64,000 nt of DNA from Chara braunii (GCA_003427395.1 BFEA01000055.1:1537526-1601525), one strand, 5' to 3'; shown: positions 39,418 through 52,788, counted from the first letter of the stretch. Notes: generated by a model not told the origin, from the letters alone. A program made the numbers and translations.

Positions 39418-41214
39418 GCGTGCGGCTCGCCGTTTTCACGCTTGGGTTAGTGCGCATGAGGCGTGCGAGTGAAAGGCAGTTTGATCAGGATTTTCCTTGA
39501 GACTACAACTTTCGGCGGCACACACAGCTTGTTGGTTGGCTTTCTTGAGTGAGCCAGGACGCTTCTTCGGCACCACTTCACTCAAGGTCAGTGGTCGACT
39601 CAAACTCCCTTCACACCTGTGTGCACCCACACATTGCTTGACCCTTTTGCTTTGAATGTTCTGGAGAAAAGGTTGAGTTGGGTTGTGGGCGTCATGCATG
39701 AGTGAAAAGGTGGGCCTAACGTGAGTAGTGGGACTTTGCTTGTCTTCTTTTGATTGTGTTGTCTGCATGGTGTGCAGGTGAGTAAAAAGACTATGTATAA
39801 AAGTGGGACAAAATGCTATTTCATAAAATGACGGATAATTTTTGCCTCCTTACCATTTTCCTTTCGTCAGTGAGTTGGGTGAACTTGCTTGCTATTTCTG
39901 AAGGATAAGAAAATGAATTTTGAAAACAGAAAGAGAATCAAAGCATTATGAATTTAACTTTTCTCAAGGATTGACCACCTCTATTCTGAATGACCTTATC
40001 TGCCTATACCTGTCCAAATGATTTTCATTCTTTAGCCCTTTTGATTTCTCTTTGTCCAAGTTACCCTGAACTTAGGAGAAATGAGAACAATTAAAAGCTA
40101 CTTGTAGTGGACATATGTTCTCTCTCCAGGAAGCATCTGGGGCGGGGGTTCGTTGCTTCAGGAGCCGACCCTGTTATCGACCCAGAGTGGACCATTCTAC
40201 AGGGGGGGACTTTGCCGATTCGGTGGAGACGGTCCGACTTCTGAGATCCGAGTTTTGTGCTCGAGCGAGGAGGAGGAGTACCCCATACCACTTCCTAAAG
40301 GGAGAGACATGCATCACTTCAAGCAATGCACCTGATCAAGAATCAACCGCAAAGCAACCTGTCATCCAATAAGATGAAAATGGGTATGTGAGTCTAGTCT
40401 TAAGTCGGCGGTGGGTTAAAATAATTTTGGCAGCGTGTGTCTCATTAAGTCAAAACTAAGGCGGCCGATTACCTTGTCAGCTGCATCAATGTTATTATCG
40501 GTAGTCAACTCCTTGTTGGCGGTTGCACGAGTGTTTTTGTGGAGTTCGACCCGGGGTGGTCGGGTTTTATTTTGATATTGTACTATTGGATGTATTGCAT
40601 GATGATTCAAACTATTTTGTTAGTTAGGTTAGATTGAACGTACTTTTCTATCGACTTCGGTCGATTCCTTATTATGTAAATATATGTGAGTGTTATAAAT
40701 TTCTTTTAAGTTGTATGTAAAAGGGTCTAGGATACTGTGGGTTTCACGCTTGGTTGAAACCATCCTAGTCGACCGGCGTACACTTCATTCTTAGGAGATC
40801 AGCGCCCTAATGGACGGACGACGCCCGTGTCTACTAGACGTTAACCAAATGTATCTATACTACAGCGAACGAGCAAATGCCCTCGGCCGACCCACCTCTG
40901 CAACTGCATGTAAAAGCTTTCGCACGTGAATCGGTAGCTCGGTAGGGATACACCCCTAAGGGTGGTGACAGCCCCTTAGGGAAGGCAAGCTTATGCCCCA
41001 CGGGAACCTATCCTGTCGTAGGGGACCGCGAGATGTACAGTTGGCGCACCTGGCTAGAGCAGCGAAGGGACGACGCGACCACGCACCCGTCTCGGCGGCT
41101 CTCGATATTATTTTGCGTCGTTTCCAAGTTGCCTCCTTGTTTTATTTTCTGTGTTTCTCCTGCGTGACGCGGCCGTGAGGGCCCTCGCTGACGCGGGGGC
41201 CGATGCGCTCGACA
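39418..41214 (+). repeat. Outer 5' LTR, second part
   Basis: Bases 40855-41214 are the plus-strand homologue of the inner LTR 3' ends: CTACAGCGAACGAG, CCACCTCTGCAACTGC, TCCTGTCGTAGGGG and CTCCTGCGTGACGCGGCC occur in the same order. It ends GATGCGCTCGACA, giving the outer LTR the same TGTCG...CGACA termini as the inner family. 39418-40850 holds no supported gene. Confidence 0.75.
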
Positions 41215-41216
41215 GG

Positions 41217-41235
41217 TGGCGTCATTGCCGGGGAT
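41217..41235 (+). promoter_or_regulatory. Primer-binding site of the outer element (tRNA-Asp)
   Basis: TGGCGTCATTGCCGGGGAT matches the complement of the plant tRNA-Asp 3' end at 17 of 19 positions. It lies two bases after the LTR end, where minus-strand DNA synthesis is primed. Confidence 0.8.
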
Positions 41236-42934
41236 AACGGTGTCAAGCACATTGGTCCGGCACCGCATGGGGCAGCGAGGAACCCTCCCGGCCGCGTCAC
41301 GCAGGAGTTGGTCTTAATCCTCGTCGCAAATATACATGGAGCTTCCGCAAGCCGCTCCGGTGGAGTGCGCCAGCCATACCTCTCGCGAGCCCCTACGACA
41401 GGACAGGGCCTACGCGAGGCACAACTTACCTCCACCTTACGGGAGTTGTCACGGTGGGCGTATCCCCACCGATCTACCTTTCCACAATACGAAAGCTAAT
41501 CAATTGCAATCGCAGAGGTGGACCAACCGAGGGCGTTTCTCGCTCGCTGTAGCATAGGGGGTACGCGCGGTAATACACCTCTATCGGACCCGCACGCGAA
41601 TCGACATCTCAGGGGGATGAAGTCCCAAGCGCGGCTCGACAACGGTCGACTAGGATGCATCCCACACACCACGCGCACACCACTCTAACAACCACAAGAC
41701 AACAACACACACACATATACACGAAACGACACAACATAAACAACGCGACAATGCTCCTAGCCCCTCGGTAGCTAACCCATAACTCCCCGATGCAGAAATC
41801 AGATAGGCGTCGCGTGCGAGACTTAGTATAAAACCGTGCGGATGCAGAGCCAAATCATATCGACTCGCAATGCAAGCATACGCAAGCGGTCGCAATGATG
41901 GCGTACCATGTAGTCCCCATACTAGCGCGGCCCTCGTTAATCTCGAAGGTCGCATTCGACACTCAAGTGTCGGCAGACACGCGCCTTGAGGGTTTATCTC
42001 TCGACGTTGGACAACCGCCAAACGCGGTTGAAGATCACACACCCTCTTTTGCACTTTGTGCAGAGTGGGTGGTACACAGGTCCATACTTGTGGTGACAGT
42101 TGTTTCTTACTGCCCTGGAGGTGAGCCCTACTCCAGGCCTGGGCGGAAGTCAAGGGGTTTGACTTTGACGGCTGCCACGGACTACAACGTCCAACTATAA
42201 AAATTAATGAGCAAAATTCATCAGTAAAATAAATAAACATTCCACACTCATATATTAAATCAGAACTCGAGATAAAAAATAAAAAAAAGAGAAAACATAA
42301 ATCCATCAGGTATGCGGATCGTGCGACACATGGTTGTCATTCTCATTGCCTCCAAAGTATGATTCATGTACCAAACTTCAAAATACTAATCTGCATAAAA
42401 CACAGGCACACAAAATAGCCATATTGCCATACACCAATGTGGTAAACTTTACTGTTCCCTGTAACTCACACCACGCCTCGCACACTCAAGCCCCAGTCAT
42501 AGTCCAATTTCTCATAAATCTCATAAGTTCTTTATAATGACCATTAAAAGAAGTCCTGTTAAAACCATCAAGGAAACACATCAAATTTCAGGGCTAAGGC
42601 AATCAGGTTGAGGTACAGGTGTAAGCAAAGTTGTATCGTGAGCCGACAAGTCGAAGATCAACCAACCGACCTGTTACCAGTGATAACAGAAGATGATCCT
42701 CGTGGGATCAAGCTGAATCTAGTCCAAATTCTGAGTCAAACGATCAAAAGGACCTGTAGCACAAGACAGGTCAATGCCCCAACCTAAAATCATAAGCTCA
42801 TGGAGAATGATCTCCATATCACAGTCTCACTCAGAATTAATTACGTCTGATTCTACCTCTAAGCCTCGCCCCAAAGAAAGGTAGACTCATGGCATAATCT
42901 TTCCTATCCAGGATGGATGACCAGAATCGCCACC

Positions 42935-43515
42935 TGTCGAAATATAATCCAACTCCTTTAAACTAAGAAAATTTCGGTAGCGCTTTCCATAGGAAAAGTG
43001 TCTTCCCAGAATTTATATAAATCCAAATATGAAAGCAGAAATAATATTTAACTCTGGAAGTCTTATTTTGTCTAACTCCCTGAATTAATAGAAATTTGGA
43101 CAGCACTCCCTTTAGAAAGAGAGACTTCCCATATGTATACTAAGTCAGATGTGAACTCAGAAGACAACTTGAGTTCAACTTAGACAAGATTGAACTAACT
43201 CCTTAGTTTTGCTGAAATTTCGGCAGCACTACTTTTAGAAGAGTGCTATTCCAAAATTTATACAAAACTAAGTTCAGAATTTGAAAGTAACTTTGACTTT
43301 TCAAAGTCCAATTTTGTCTAACTCCCTGAGTTAGTAAAAATTTGGGCAGCACTCCCTTTAAAAAGGGGGACTTTCCAGATTTTTACTAAGTCGGATATAA
43401 AGACAAGTAGAACTTTGACAAGTCAAAAATTGGCTAACTCCTTGGATTTGTACAAATTTCAGCAACGCTTCCCGTAGAGAAAGTATTTTGCCAAGATTTA
43501 TACAAAGCCAAGTAC
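42935..43515. repeat. Array I in LTR-B: five hairpin units of about 120 bp
   Basis: Units at about 42940, 43070, 43190, 43310 and 43430. Stem pairs visible: TTAGTTTTG/CAAAACTAA with inner AGCACT/AGTGCT (third unit); TTAGTAAAAATTTGG/CCAGATTTTTACTAA with inner CTCCCTTT against AAAGGGGGA (fourth); CTTGGATTTGTA/TACAAAGCCAAG (fifth, one mismatch). Confidence 0.85.
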
Positions 43516-43799
43516 GAAAAATGATCCCAGAAAATGCGAGAATTGATCTAAGGAAAAAAAAAAACTTAGCTCAGAAAATGCAGGAATTGAAAATAACTCC
43601 TATGGGTCTAGCACATGGCGAGCGACTAAAACAACTACCTATCAACCTGAAACTCAGACTAAGTAGTGGCCTCATTCAGTCACATGCAAGCCAAACCACA
43701 AAGGTAAGTACTCTCACCAGCCCCAAGTTCATTCCACATAGATAATTTATGGATCCTTAAGTCATTGAACCCTTATTTCCCTCTTACATAAGACATAAG

Positions 43800-44345
43800 G
43801 CTTGACCATTCTCCATGGAAACAATGTCCAACTTACATTTAAGATATACACGAACAGGTTGCACAACTACTTCTCTCTTCTTTTGGGCATATGACTAGGT
43901 CATTCTCCATGGAAACAATGCCTAGCCGCCCTGAGCCGTTTAATATTCAAAATTTAGTATTTCTCTGACTTCGTTTTCAAAAAAAAGGAAAGCAAATATG
44001 GGCAGGGGACTGAACCGTTCGCCATGGAAACAATGTTCAGCTTGCCAGACTATTTTCATTTATACTTTGTATTTTCTCTTTCTCTTCTTGATGATATGAC
44101 TTAACGTTGGACCATTCACCATGGAAAAAATGCCCAGCTGCCAGTTTATATGCAAAAATATAGAAAGTATTTTCCCTTTACACTCCGTTTAACTTATATG
44201 CGTGGTTTTCAGGTTAAACCATTCATCATGGAAATAATGTTTATGGAAACAATGTTTGGTTCCCCAGAAAAAAACTAAATAAAAACAGCAACTATGCCAT
44301 TTACGTTAGAAACAATGCCTGACCCTATAAGACCCATTCAATCGA
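43800..44345. repeat. Array II in LTR-B
   Basis: The loop here is ACCATTCACCATGGAAACAATG-like. Stems: CTAGG/CCTAG (43895, 43921) and CTGAAC/GTTCAG (44010, 44035), with several decayed units (43801, 44106, 44218, 44298). Confidence 0.75.
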
Positions 44346-47300
44346 AAGCAACTGGAAAACTGTCTCCCTCCCAACCTTCCCCCTGATGCAACCCTTTATA
44401 ACAATTTGCTTTCAGACAAACAAAGAAACTGAAACTGCCATTATACATGCATTCCTTTACTTAGCCTGATTTGTGTCCTGAAAGTCAACCTAAAGTCAAA
44501 GTACAGGATGCATGCAGTACAATCAGTCAAACATAGAAAGAAGTGTAGGTAGGGGTTATAGTTGGGTTTCTAGAGGGAGTCAGAGAATTACCGCTCAGTT
44601 CCCTGCCTCCAGGACTTTACCTTAGTCCCGGCAGAGCTCCTGCAATCAGTGGGGCGAACCTCCCACAGAGGCCTTGGCGCGGATTACGGGTTACAATCCC
44701 GTCTGCCGCCTTCCTCTCAGAACCACATACTAGACTTAGAGTAAGAAGAATAGACAGAGAAGACTTAAGTCCCTCAGATCCCAGGGAGGTGCACTCAGAC
44801 TCGCGAGAGAGGGCCTTGTTATCTTGATTCGCCCGAGGGTCCCTGAATAGCAGCCAACTGACAGCTTGGTCGATTAACTCAACTGTCGAAGTAGCCCCTC
44901 CTGACGGATTCTCAAATCGCAGCACCCGCCCTCTATTCGTCTAGTCAGATTACCTCCCCAATGCTCAACTCCTCTTTCTAACCCAACCGTCGCTGCACCA
45001 CAACACGTATCAGTCTTTGCAGCAGCAATACTCAACGACGGTCAAAAGCAATTACAGCGGCCACCAACAACAGCAATCTGCACACAGTCCACTGTCGCAG
45101 CCGCAGTACTCCACGGTGGCCAAAGGCAATAGCACTAGTCGCTAGCAGCAGTAGTCCTTCAAGTGTCTGCGCTCCAAATGGCACCGTGCCACTGTAGAGG
45201 TCAAAGACGCTCCGACTCGGTAATCCGCTGCCTGAGAAGGACAACAACAGTCCGAGCATGGTAAACAATACGCCCGCAGACGGGCAACTTGACAAAGAAG
45301 CGGCGAAGCACAAGGCCACATCACCAACCCGATCACACCTCACAGCAACTCACTGTCCCATAAAGAACTACATATGACGTAAGCGGGATGCCGACATCAG
45401 GTTGATAACACTTAGAAGACCGTGCTGCAAACCGACCCTATAACTGTTCCGAGACTTGGCTGCAACAACAACCACCGTAGTACTAGGTTGCATGTGAGCT
45501 TACTCATTGGTAGTACGCGACTTTGGTATAGCCCAATAGTCCAATGACTTCAGTATGGAAACTCCCGAAGACAGCAAGGCACCGAGGCTCTCCCGATTCA
45601 CCCTGCATTATTGGTTCATTTTCAAGGTAAGTTTCTCTCCTTCTCCCTCTCTCACAACTACCCCCGCCTCCTAGGAGAAAAATGAATCTCCCGCTCTAAC
45701 CCGACTGGATACATCGTGTTTCTTCCACTAGTAGTACAAAACTTGAATGAATTTGTCTCTAAAGTGCGGTAGGTTCACTCGATACTTATGTAACAGCATA
45801 CTGCTCTCCCCTGGGCGCAACCTATACATATCAGAGCCCGAGATCAACAACCATTTTTCCCAATCTTGCCCCACCAATAGATTCGACTTGGCAGAAACCC
45901 CTACTTTACATTTTAGTTTCCTCGATTCCACTAACGATCGAGTATTCTATGCAATTTTTTCATTCCTCCATATCCACTCCTTCGGTCACTTCCACGCAAC
46001 TCTTTTGTCTACTAACCCCATTCCTACTAACCTCCTACTACTTCTGGCTGCGGAATCGGGGTCGCAGGGGCGAAAAAAACCCGATCCGAGTACTCCCTTG
46101 CCCGAAACCGGTCAGAAACGGGAGAGTTACACGTCCTTCCTTCCCGTTCTTCTTCACCTTCCGCCATACCTCCACGCACTCCATCTCATACTAACTCCTA
46201 TTCTACTAATTCTCTACCAAATCTGTTTTCACATTCGCGTTCCCCCGGGGTTAAAACCCCTACCTCGAATCTTTTCCCGCTCGATCCCGTCTAGAATCAA
46301 GCGATATCTCATCTTCTACTCCCCGGCATTCCCCTTTCGCCATAGCTCCGCGCGCGACACTTCCTTCCTACCCCTCCCTCTTCTTACTCTCCGTCCGTTC
46401 TAACTCCACTAACGGGTTCGCCCTAGGCTAGAACCCCTATTTTGCCTTTCTCCCTATCCATTTCCCTGGCAAGTCTAGCGCGCTCCCGGTTCTCTCCCTC
46501 GCCATAGCTTGCGCATGCACCTAGAGCGGAACCTGTCCAGGTCCACTCCGTCCTTCCCTCCCGATTGCCTGCTGCTCGTCACCTTCTCCCTCTGTTGCCT
46601 GGGCTCTCCGCCACTTCGCTCTCTGGCACCCTGCTTTCGGCTGCTTAGCGCAGCCCGACCGAACCCACCGTGCCTCGCTTATCCGCACGACTCCAACGCC
46701 CGACCGCCCTGCAGCCTATTTCCCTCGCCACCTCGCGCTCCCGTCCGCTCCACTATCCGCCGTGCATCTCACTCTCTCCCTTACTGCGCCCGTTCCACCC
46801 TTCACACCCCCGTGGCTCCGCACCCTCGCCTCTTCCCCGACTACAATGCAATTCCCGATGGCTCCGCCAGCACTGTTTTCTACTTCACCGTGCATGAACC
46901 CGGGGTGGTTCTTCGTCCTGGTTCGTCGCCCCTCCTTCCTCTGGGCGCCTCAGCTAGGTGGTCCGGGCGGTCTTCCGCCCCTACAGCACTTCGACAGACG
47001 GTCGATAGGACCAGTGCCTCCTTTGCCCGCAACGCTCGACTGCTACCTCCTGAAATAACCAATCTTCGATTGTCCGCAGGCTGTATACCAGCCTCGGCCA
47101 CCTCGAGGGACGCCTCGGAGGGGACCAACTATAGAGTGACTCGGGCAACCCTCCGTGGGCAGGTTTGGCGCCCATCCCCTTCCCGAATCGCCCTAAGCGG
47201 AAATTACAGGAGCTCATAAGGGAGGGGACCGGAGTAAAGCACAGTGACTGGCCCGTCGAAGACGCTTGGTTGTAAGGGTTCTGGCTAACACCCCCCCTTG

Positions 47301-47974
47301 GCCGGTACCACTCGCCTGTTGCAGCAAGTATCGCACTTGTTGGTGGGTGCTGCTCCTGCATGTTTCCTTGTTAGAGGCTTGAGCACGGTCGGAACCGCGG
47401 CGGGTGTTCCCCGTAAGCTATAAAGGGGTAACTTCGGCGCAGTAACGTCAACAATTTGCAATCGAACCCCACGCAACCCTACGAATACGACACACCCCCG
47501 CACGACCTCACCTGGCCCGAAACGAGGGTCGTCCATAGCCAGCATTGCCGCCCCTCTCTGCATCAAGTGCAACTACTTACTCAGACCCCGACAATGTCGT
47601 ATTCTCAGCACGGCGTGATGGATGACTTTCACCAGCATCCTAAACCCGCGGGCCCATCAGACGGGGCGCGTATCTAAAGCCCTCGGCTGCCGTGACGACC
47701 ATTAAGTCCTGCGTCTCGCCCGAGTCAACGACACGCCGGAGCATAACAAAATTTGATACATCAATTATTTAACATAAAGTATAAACAAACGTTTTGCGTC
47801 CCGCTGGCTCGTGACGCCGCGTATCCACTAGTCCACAACGCCGCACTCACCCACGCTGTGTATGGTTGCGCCTGGCCGTTAATGCTTCGCACGCACCGTC
47901 CCGCGGTCGAGGTTGCCCTTGCGTGACTTGTAGAAAACATGCCAATTACCCTTGTAAGGTTACTTGACACCATA

Positions 47975-47990
47975 GTCTTCCCGGACCTTA
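47975..47990 (-). promoter_or_regulatory. Polypurine-like tract of the inner element
   Basis: Minus-strand AAGGTCCGGGAAGAC directly precedes the 3' LTR start. Its context GACGTCATTTAAT aligns with GAAGTCATTCAAT before the outer 3' LTR, supporting both LTR starts. Confidence 0.6.
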
Positions 47991-50132
47991 TTAAATGACG
48001 TCCCCGTCGCTCCAAGTATTTCTATTCAACTATAGTCTTCAGAAGGGGTATATGATCACTTCCTTAGTCTTTTTAACTCGTCGCTAAACTCAACTAAGGC
48101 AGTCATTAAGTTGTACCAACTCTGAATCTTGGTCCCTTGAGATAATTCGTGCAGAGGTCAGAGGTCGAAAATACCATTCAGTTCCTGATCAAAAGTACAA
48201 ATCTATAATAGCCTAGTAATCGGCTAAGCACAAACAGTCCTCGATTTCTAATTCAACAAAGTGGATAAACTCACTTTCCACCCGCTATAACCACGGACGG
48301 GGAGTCATCCAAAACCAAACTTAAGACTATAACACTTCCGGTCTCTTCGAGCAATATTTTATCGCGCCGGAAACCCTGATCACCCCACCACTGGCTAAGA
48401 CTCAGACTCAGCGGTGGGTCAAAACTCAGGATTACAATCTTTATTTAGACTCTTTTCCTTTTACACATCACTTACTCAAGCTCAAACGATTTATACACTC
48501 GTGTATAAGCTCTCTCTCAAAACAACTCATCGCGGGATTTAGTGAGACACCTCAATCTTTCAACTAATTTATAAGATTAGGGGGTTTGACTTTATCTCGT
48601 ATACCACAATTGTATCTTATGGGCAGGGCCCCGTTAAGCCCAGTCCCCCAAGGCACTATTACCATTCAAAAGCCCCTCATTTTACTAACTCATCAACAGT
48701 ATGGGCGGTGATATTCACTTAGTCTTTCAAAATAGAGCAAAGCACCCCTCTTCCTCATAAATCCAACCTTTATGAGCGAGATCCTTCACTTTTGTCACAC
48801 ACTTTGTTAATCTCATCCACAAGTTATGCTCGTAAGCCACTCTCATAACTCTTTTTCAAACAGAGTCAACTTTTACTTTTCAAAATCTCACACTTATTGC
48901 CAACACCACGTTCAACAAAACCATAGCCGATTGGAGGGCCCAACAATCAGGCCGATCCTTCCTGCCGTAGATGGCACTCCCACAGGACTCACAACCAGCC
49001 TTACCAGCTTTTACGTGACTACGCAAGCGGAGATGCCGAATTGAACAAATCTTTCCTTACCCTCTGCCACACACAGAACCACCCGGGACTCTCAGCCACT
49101 GGCCGGGTAAGGGCTTTCTTACATGACAGGTTTCCCTGCCGCAGATGACACGCTTACTGGCAGCTGAGGCCCAACAGAGTGGAACTGTCGATTTGGTCGG
49201 AGATAATACTCTAACTCCATAAAAAAAAAAATTTAAGTCACCCCCTTCCCCTCAAGGGTGAGTCTTCCATAATAGTTTTTAACACTCCTTTCATTCTGAA
49301 GGAGAATCACCCATAAAAATCTCTCAGCCATCCTCCCACTCATGGATGAATTTCTTTATATAACCTTAAAACATTCTTCACTTGAAAATACCACTCAAAC
49401 TTTGTCAGGCCGCCCTCGGCCATAACCTCTCTCTTAATGTGATTTTATGGGCTCTTTGAGCCTTCCAGAAATATTCCACAAATAGTCATGCTCTCTTCAC
49501 TTCACCATTAATTAAAGTAATACACAAAAGACTCACAAGACCACTTTGATGAGAATGCCAATGACAACCAAAACACACGCGATCCTGCAACCCAGAGGAA
49601 TCAAAACTCATATTAAAAATTGATACCAGAGGAAAATCAGGCCATCTCAAGTCTCACATCCTTACAAATCGCAAATTTTCACAAATTCATATCCCAATCA
49701 ACAAAAGGACCTTGTATAGCGCATCACACAGGCCATATACGCAAAATAATATCAAACGTTCTCGCACAACTGGGTACGCGTTTAACGTCCAGTCAACAAT
49801 TTCTTAAAAGATCTCCACTCATATTTAACAAGCTAAAGTCAACTTAAAGAGAGGATATTCAGATCCAGAATATACGCACAACCCCAAAAGTGAAAACTCA
49901 CCCTCGATATCATAGAAATATACAAGAAAGGACCTATACCTCGTGAAACTTATAGGTTTGGAAACAGAAGCAACATAGGCAGATGACCGCTCATTAGTTC
50001 TATCAATCGAGCCTACTGCGTTGTCATGACCTTTCGAGTGTCTATCTATTAGTCACCTAAGATCACTGACACCATCCTCATCTAGGCAAAAAACCTCACC
50101 CCTCAATTCCTTTGCTGGTCATCTTACATCTG
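47991..50132 (-). other. Inner internal region downstream of gag
   Basis: No pol motif on either strand. Tandem-like words (AACTCAT, CTCTTCC) are seen but no clear array. It is the place where pol would be expected, and it is absent. Confidence 0.65.
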
Positions 50133-51155
50133 CTAGGGGGTATGACAAGTCTTTCCACAGCAAGCACATACTATCCTCGCCCACCATTCTCGATCTCTTC
50201 TATTTCTTCGTCCAGTTCGGCTTATCGCTGATGATGTTCCCTTGTCATCACACTCCTTACTGAGATCAGATGTAGTGTGCGGTAGGGTTATACCAACTTC
50301 TTCCTGGACTTTTCGCTCGTCTATTCCCCTCTCGCTTGGAGCGTGAAGCGTGTTCTCACAGGTATGGGTTGCGGCAACTCTCACTCTAGCAGGTATCTCT
50401 TTTCTCTCATCTCCCGACTCATTTTTCTTCTCTCTGCTCCACCTGTGATTTCGCCTGACAATCTCAACGTCCTTCTGAGTTCCGTCTTTCTTAGCATCAG
50501 AGGTGCCTACTACTGGATCATTCGACCACTTTTCAAGCTCACTCCTCTCACTACCCAACGCCTTCCTTCTTTTCCTCATTTCCCGCAAAGTATGGCAGAG
50601 GTACTGGTCGAAATCCTCCTGTTCAAGATTCTCTCGGATCTTATCCCATACTAGTCTCCCCTCTGTTCCATGAATCAAATCTCGTTGTTCTACATTCGTG
50701 AAGTTCATGAGGAAGACAAAGCATTTGTCATGTTCTGACAGTGCCCAGACCTTACGCGATGCGCGCTCATACTCTGCCAGGAAGTGTCCGACTGACACAT
50801 AACTATACCGATCTATCTTCTCAAGATCGTCTTTGGTCAATTGTTCATCACCTAGTCGGTACTTATTCCACATGTCATCATAGAACTTCCTCCACGATGA
50901 CCCTGCTCTCCTAACCAACCCACTGACTTCCTCCTTCAAACCTATATGAATATACTTTATTACTTCTTTCAGTTTCTGCTCCTCATTCCACTTGCAGTGG
51001 GATGCTATTTGTTCAAACTTGTCGAGGAAGTTAGAAACATGATCGCCCTTGAAGAAGTCGATCTCAACCTTGGGCAGGTTGTCTCGCTCCCAATCTCGCC
51101 GTTCCAACAGAGAAGCGAGTTTCTCGGCCCCAATCTTTCCTTGAGAACCCTCCAT
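50133..51155 (-). CDS. gag: gag of the inner element
   Basis: An open frame of 340 codons. Residues about 25-200 are a retrotransposon gag/capsid-type helical domain (D-F-F-K-G-D-H-V-S-N-F-L-D-K-F, W-R-K-F-Y-D-D-M-W-N-K-Y, F-L-A-E-Y-E-R-A). A charged, Arg/Glu/Ser-rich region follows. The C-terminus reads C-A-C-C-G-K-T-C-H-T-P and then TAG (50133-50135). This is a CCHC zinc knuckle missing its last Cys, so it is cut short. It is homologous along its whole length to the gag at 61417. The product should assemble particles and package element RNA. Enzymes must come from another element. The ORF starts about 2.5 kb after the PBS. Confidence 0.85.
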   Translation of the reverse strand: MEGSQGKIGAEKLASLLERRDWERDNLPKVEIDFFKGDHVSNFLDKFEQIASHCKWNEEQKLKEVIKYIHIGLKEEVSGLVRRAGSSWRKFYDDMWNKYRLGDEQLTKDDLEKIDRYSYVSVGHFLAEYERASRKVWALSEHDKCFVFLMNFTNVEQRDLIHGTEGRLVWDKIRENLEQEDFDQYLCHTLREMRKRRKALGSERSELEKWSNDPVVGTSDAKKDGTQKDVEIVRRNHRWSREKKNESGDERKEIPARVRVAATHTCENTLHAPSERGIDERKVQEEVGITLPHTTSDLSKECDDKGTSSAISRTGRRNRRDREWWARIVCACCGKTCHTP

Positions 51156-52551
51156 CTCGAGTTCCCTCGACCCCTTCCCCTGTCGAACAAAACAACGAGC
51201 GGTCTTAGGGTCGAGGTCCGAAAGGAGTTACACAACTAAATCAAATACAAAATATATCCCTACTAAATCGTGTCACTCTCATCATGAAAGAGCATATAGG
51301 AATCTATTCAGAACAACGACTTTACCGAAGAGGGCCTCTTAAATAAATATCCACCCAAAATAAAACATGAATATTCACAAATAAGTCCCTCAAATCATAA
51401 GTCTGACATTAAAAAGATATCACGTCTACTACTAGGAGGGATATAACACACATATGCCATATGGGAGGATACTCCAAACGTGACTCCAAAACAGCATACA
51501 ACCCATGATAAATAACACATACCAGCAACAATAACCCTTACGTGATAAACGCAATTTATTTACAGGGGTTATAGATGAAGAATATAATATGCTTTTATAG
51601 ACAGCCATATGAAGCCAACTCAACTGTCAGTCATATGACCAGATAACTCTCCATAACGTATTTCCGTATTTTATAAGGCAGAGGAAGGACTGGCAATGAG
51701 TAAATAACATGATACAATTGTTACCCCTTCAACTCTTAGGCGAAGCATATATTACAAAGGGGCGGTGTAATCCTCATAAGATAACATCTCAACTCTTGAG
51801 CCCCGCTCTAAAGATCAAGCCTCACCGCATCCCTCTCCGACTCCAGCGCTTGTACCTCACTGTCCCTATCATGGTCAAGTGGACAACCCCATTCGTACTT
51901 ACCAAGGCAACGAGGAGCAAACTCGCACCTTTACAAATATGGTGGCCTTACTTAGCGAGAGACGAGTCTAGGTCGCTACCCCAGATCCGCTCCCACTAAG
52001 CAGTAAATGTTTCACCTGGCCATCACAGCCTCAGCGAGATGGCAAGTCCTTTCCTCTTTTCTCAACAGCTAATGTAGTTACTCTCCCATCACAGGAGAGG
52101 CAACAACACCCCACTAATGGACTTGGAACATAGTTCCGGCGTAGGTCCCACTATCAGTTTCGAGACTAATAACCGCTTCCTTAAGCCTCATCGAGGAGGG
52201 AGTAACAATTCAAGAATGCACTTCCACTGAGGAAAAATTATACATGCTAACTAACTCCCCTTGGGAAGAACAACCTTCCCCAGGAATGAGTCACCCCATT
52301 CTCCCCTGGTCCCATGCCAGATGTAGGTTTCATGCAAATGCTATGTCCTCTTCGAAAGACAATCCATACATACATCACCAATCAGACCTCAAACAAAATA
52401 CACAAAAACACATATATGGCACCAACCAGATAAAAAATTATCATAAAACAAGTAAATATACATATATATTACGTATACTTAAAACGTATGCCTCTCTTTA
52501 GGTTAGCCAAATCGCTAGCTAAATAGTCACTACGTCTCAAACTTTTATCGG
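51156..52551 (-). other. Inner element leader, gag-proximal part
   Basis: No ORF or motif beyond short AT-rich stretches (52440-52480). Confidence 0.6.
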
Positions 52552-52559
52552 TCGTTAAA

Positions 52560-52692
52560 CAGCCATTTCGTCAAAACGGACATATTATATTTTTTGAATG
52601 AAATAAAAAATGACTTTTTTTGCCAAAATCCGGTCGTAATTTTTTGCTCCTGGGGGTCCGGCGTTTCCACCTGGTCTATGGTTGAGACCAGA

Positions 52693-52738
<46 letters not shown>

Positions 52739-52788
52739 NNNNNNNNNNNNNNNNNNNNNNNNNNNNNNNNNNNNNNNNNNNNNNNNNN

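Larger units (their letters stand above)
41241..47974 (-). repeat. LTR-B: 3' LTR of the inner element (6.7 kb)
   Basis: Aligns end to end with LTR-C. About 18 differences in some 300 hand-compared bases (47160-47460 against 60430-60730) suggest about 6 percent divergence. The missing length relative to LTR-C is mostly a duplication private to C. Array I lies at 42935-43515 (five units) and array II at about 43800-44345. No gene is supported; parallel open frames in B and C simply reflect LTR identity. Confidence 0.85.

Noticed and set aside
45600-45650. AAGGTAAGT donor-like site suggesting a spliced host gene in LTR-B
   Set aside because: The same word occurs in LTR-C on the strand opposite to the element, with no open exon on either side.
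46509-47219. A 236-codon plus-strand ORF in LTR-B
   Set aside because: The equivalent frame in LTR-C is broken by a stop near 59850 and LTR-A has no counterpart. It is also antisense to the element.
47285-47572. Parallel minus-strand ORFs in LTR-B and LTR-C (47285-47572, 60561-60848)
   Set aside because: Similarity is explained by the LTRs being copies of each other; there is no third-position bias that I could see and no known motif.
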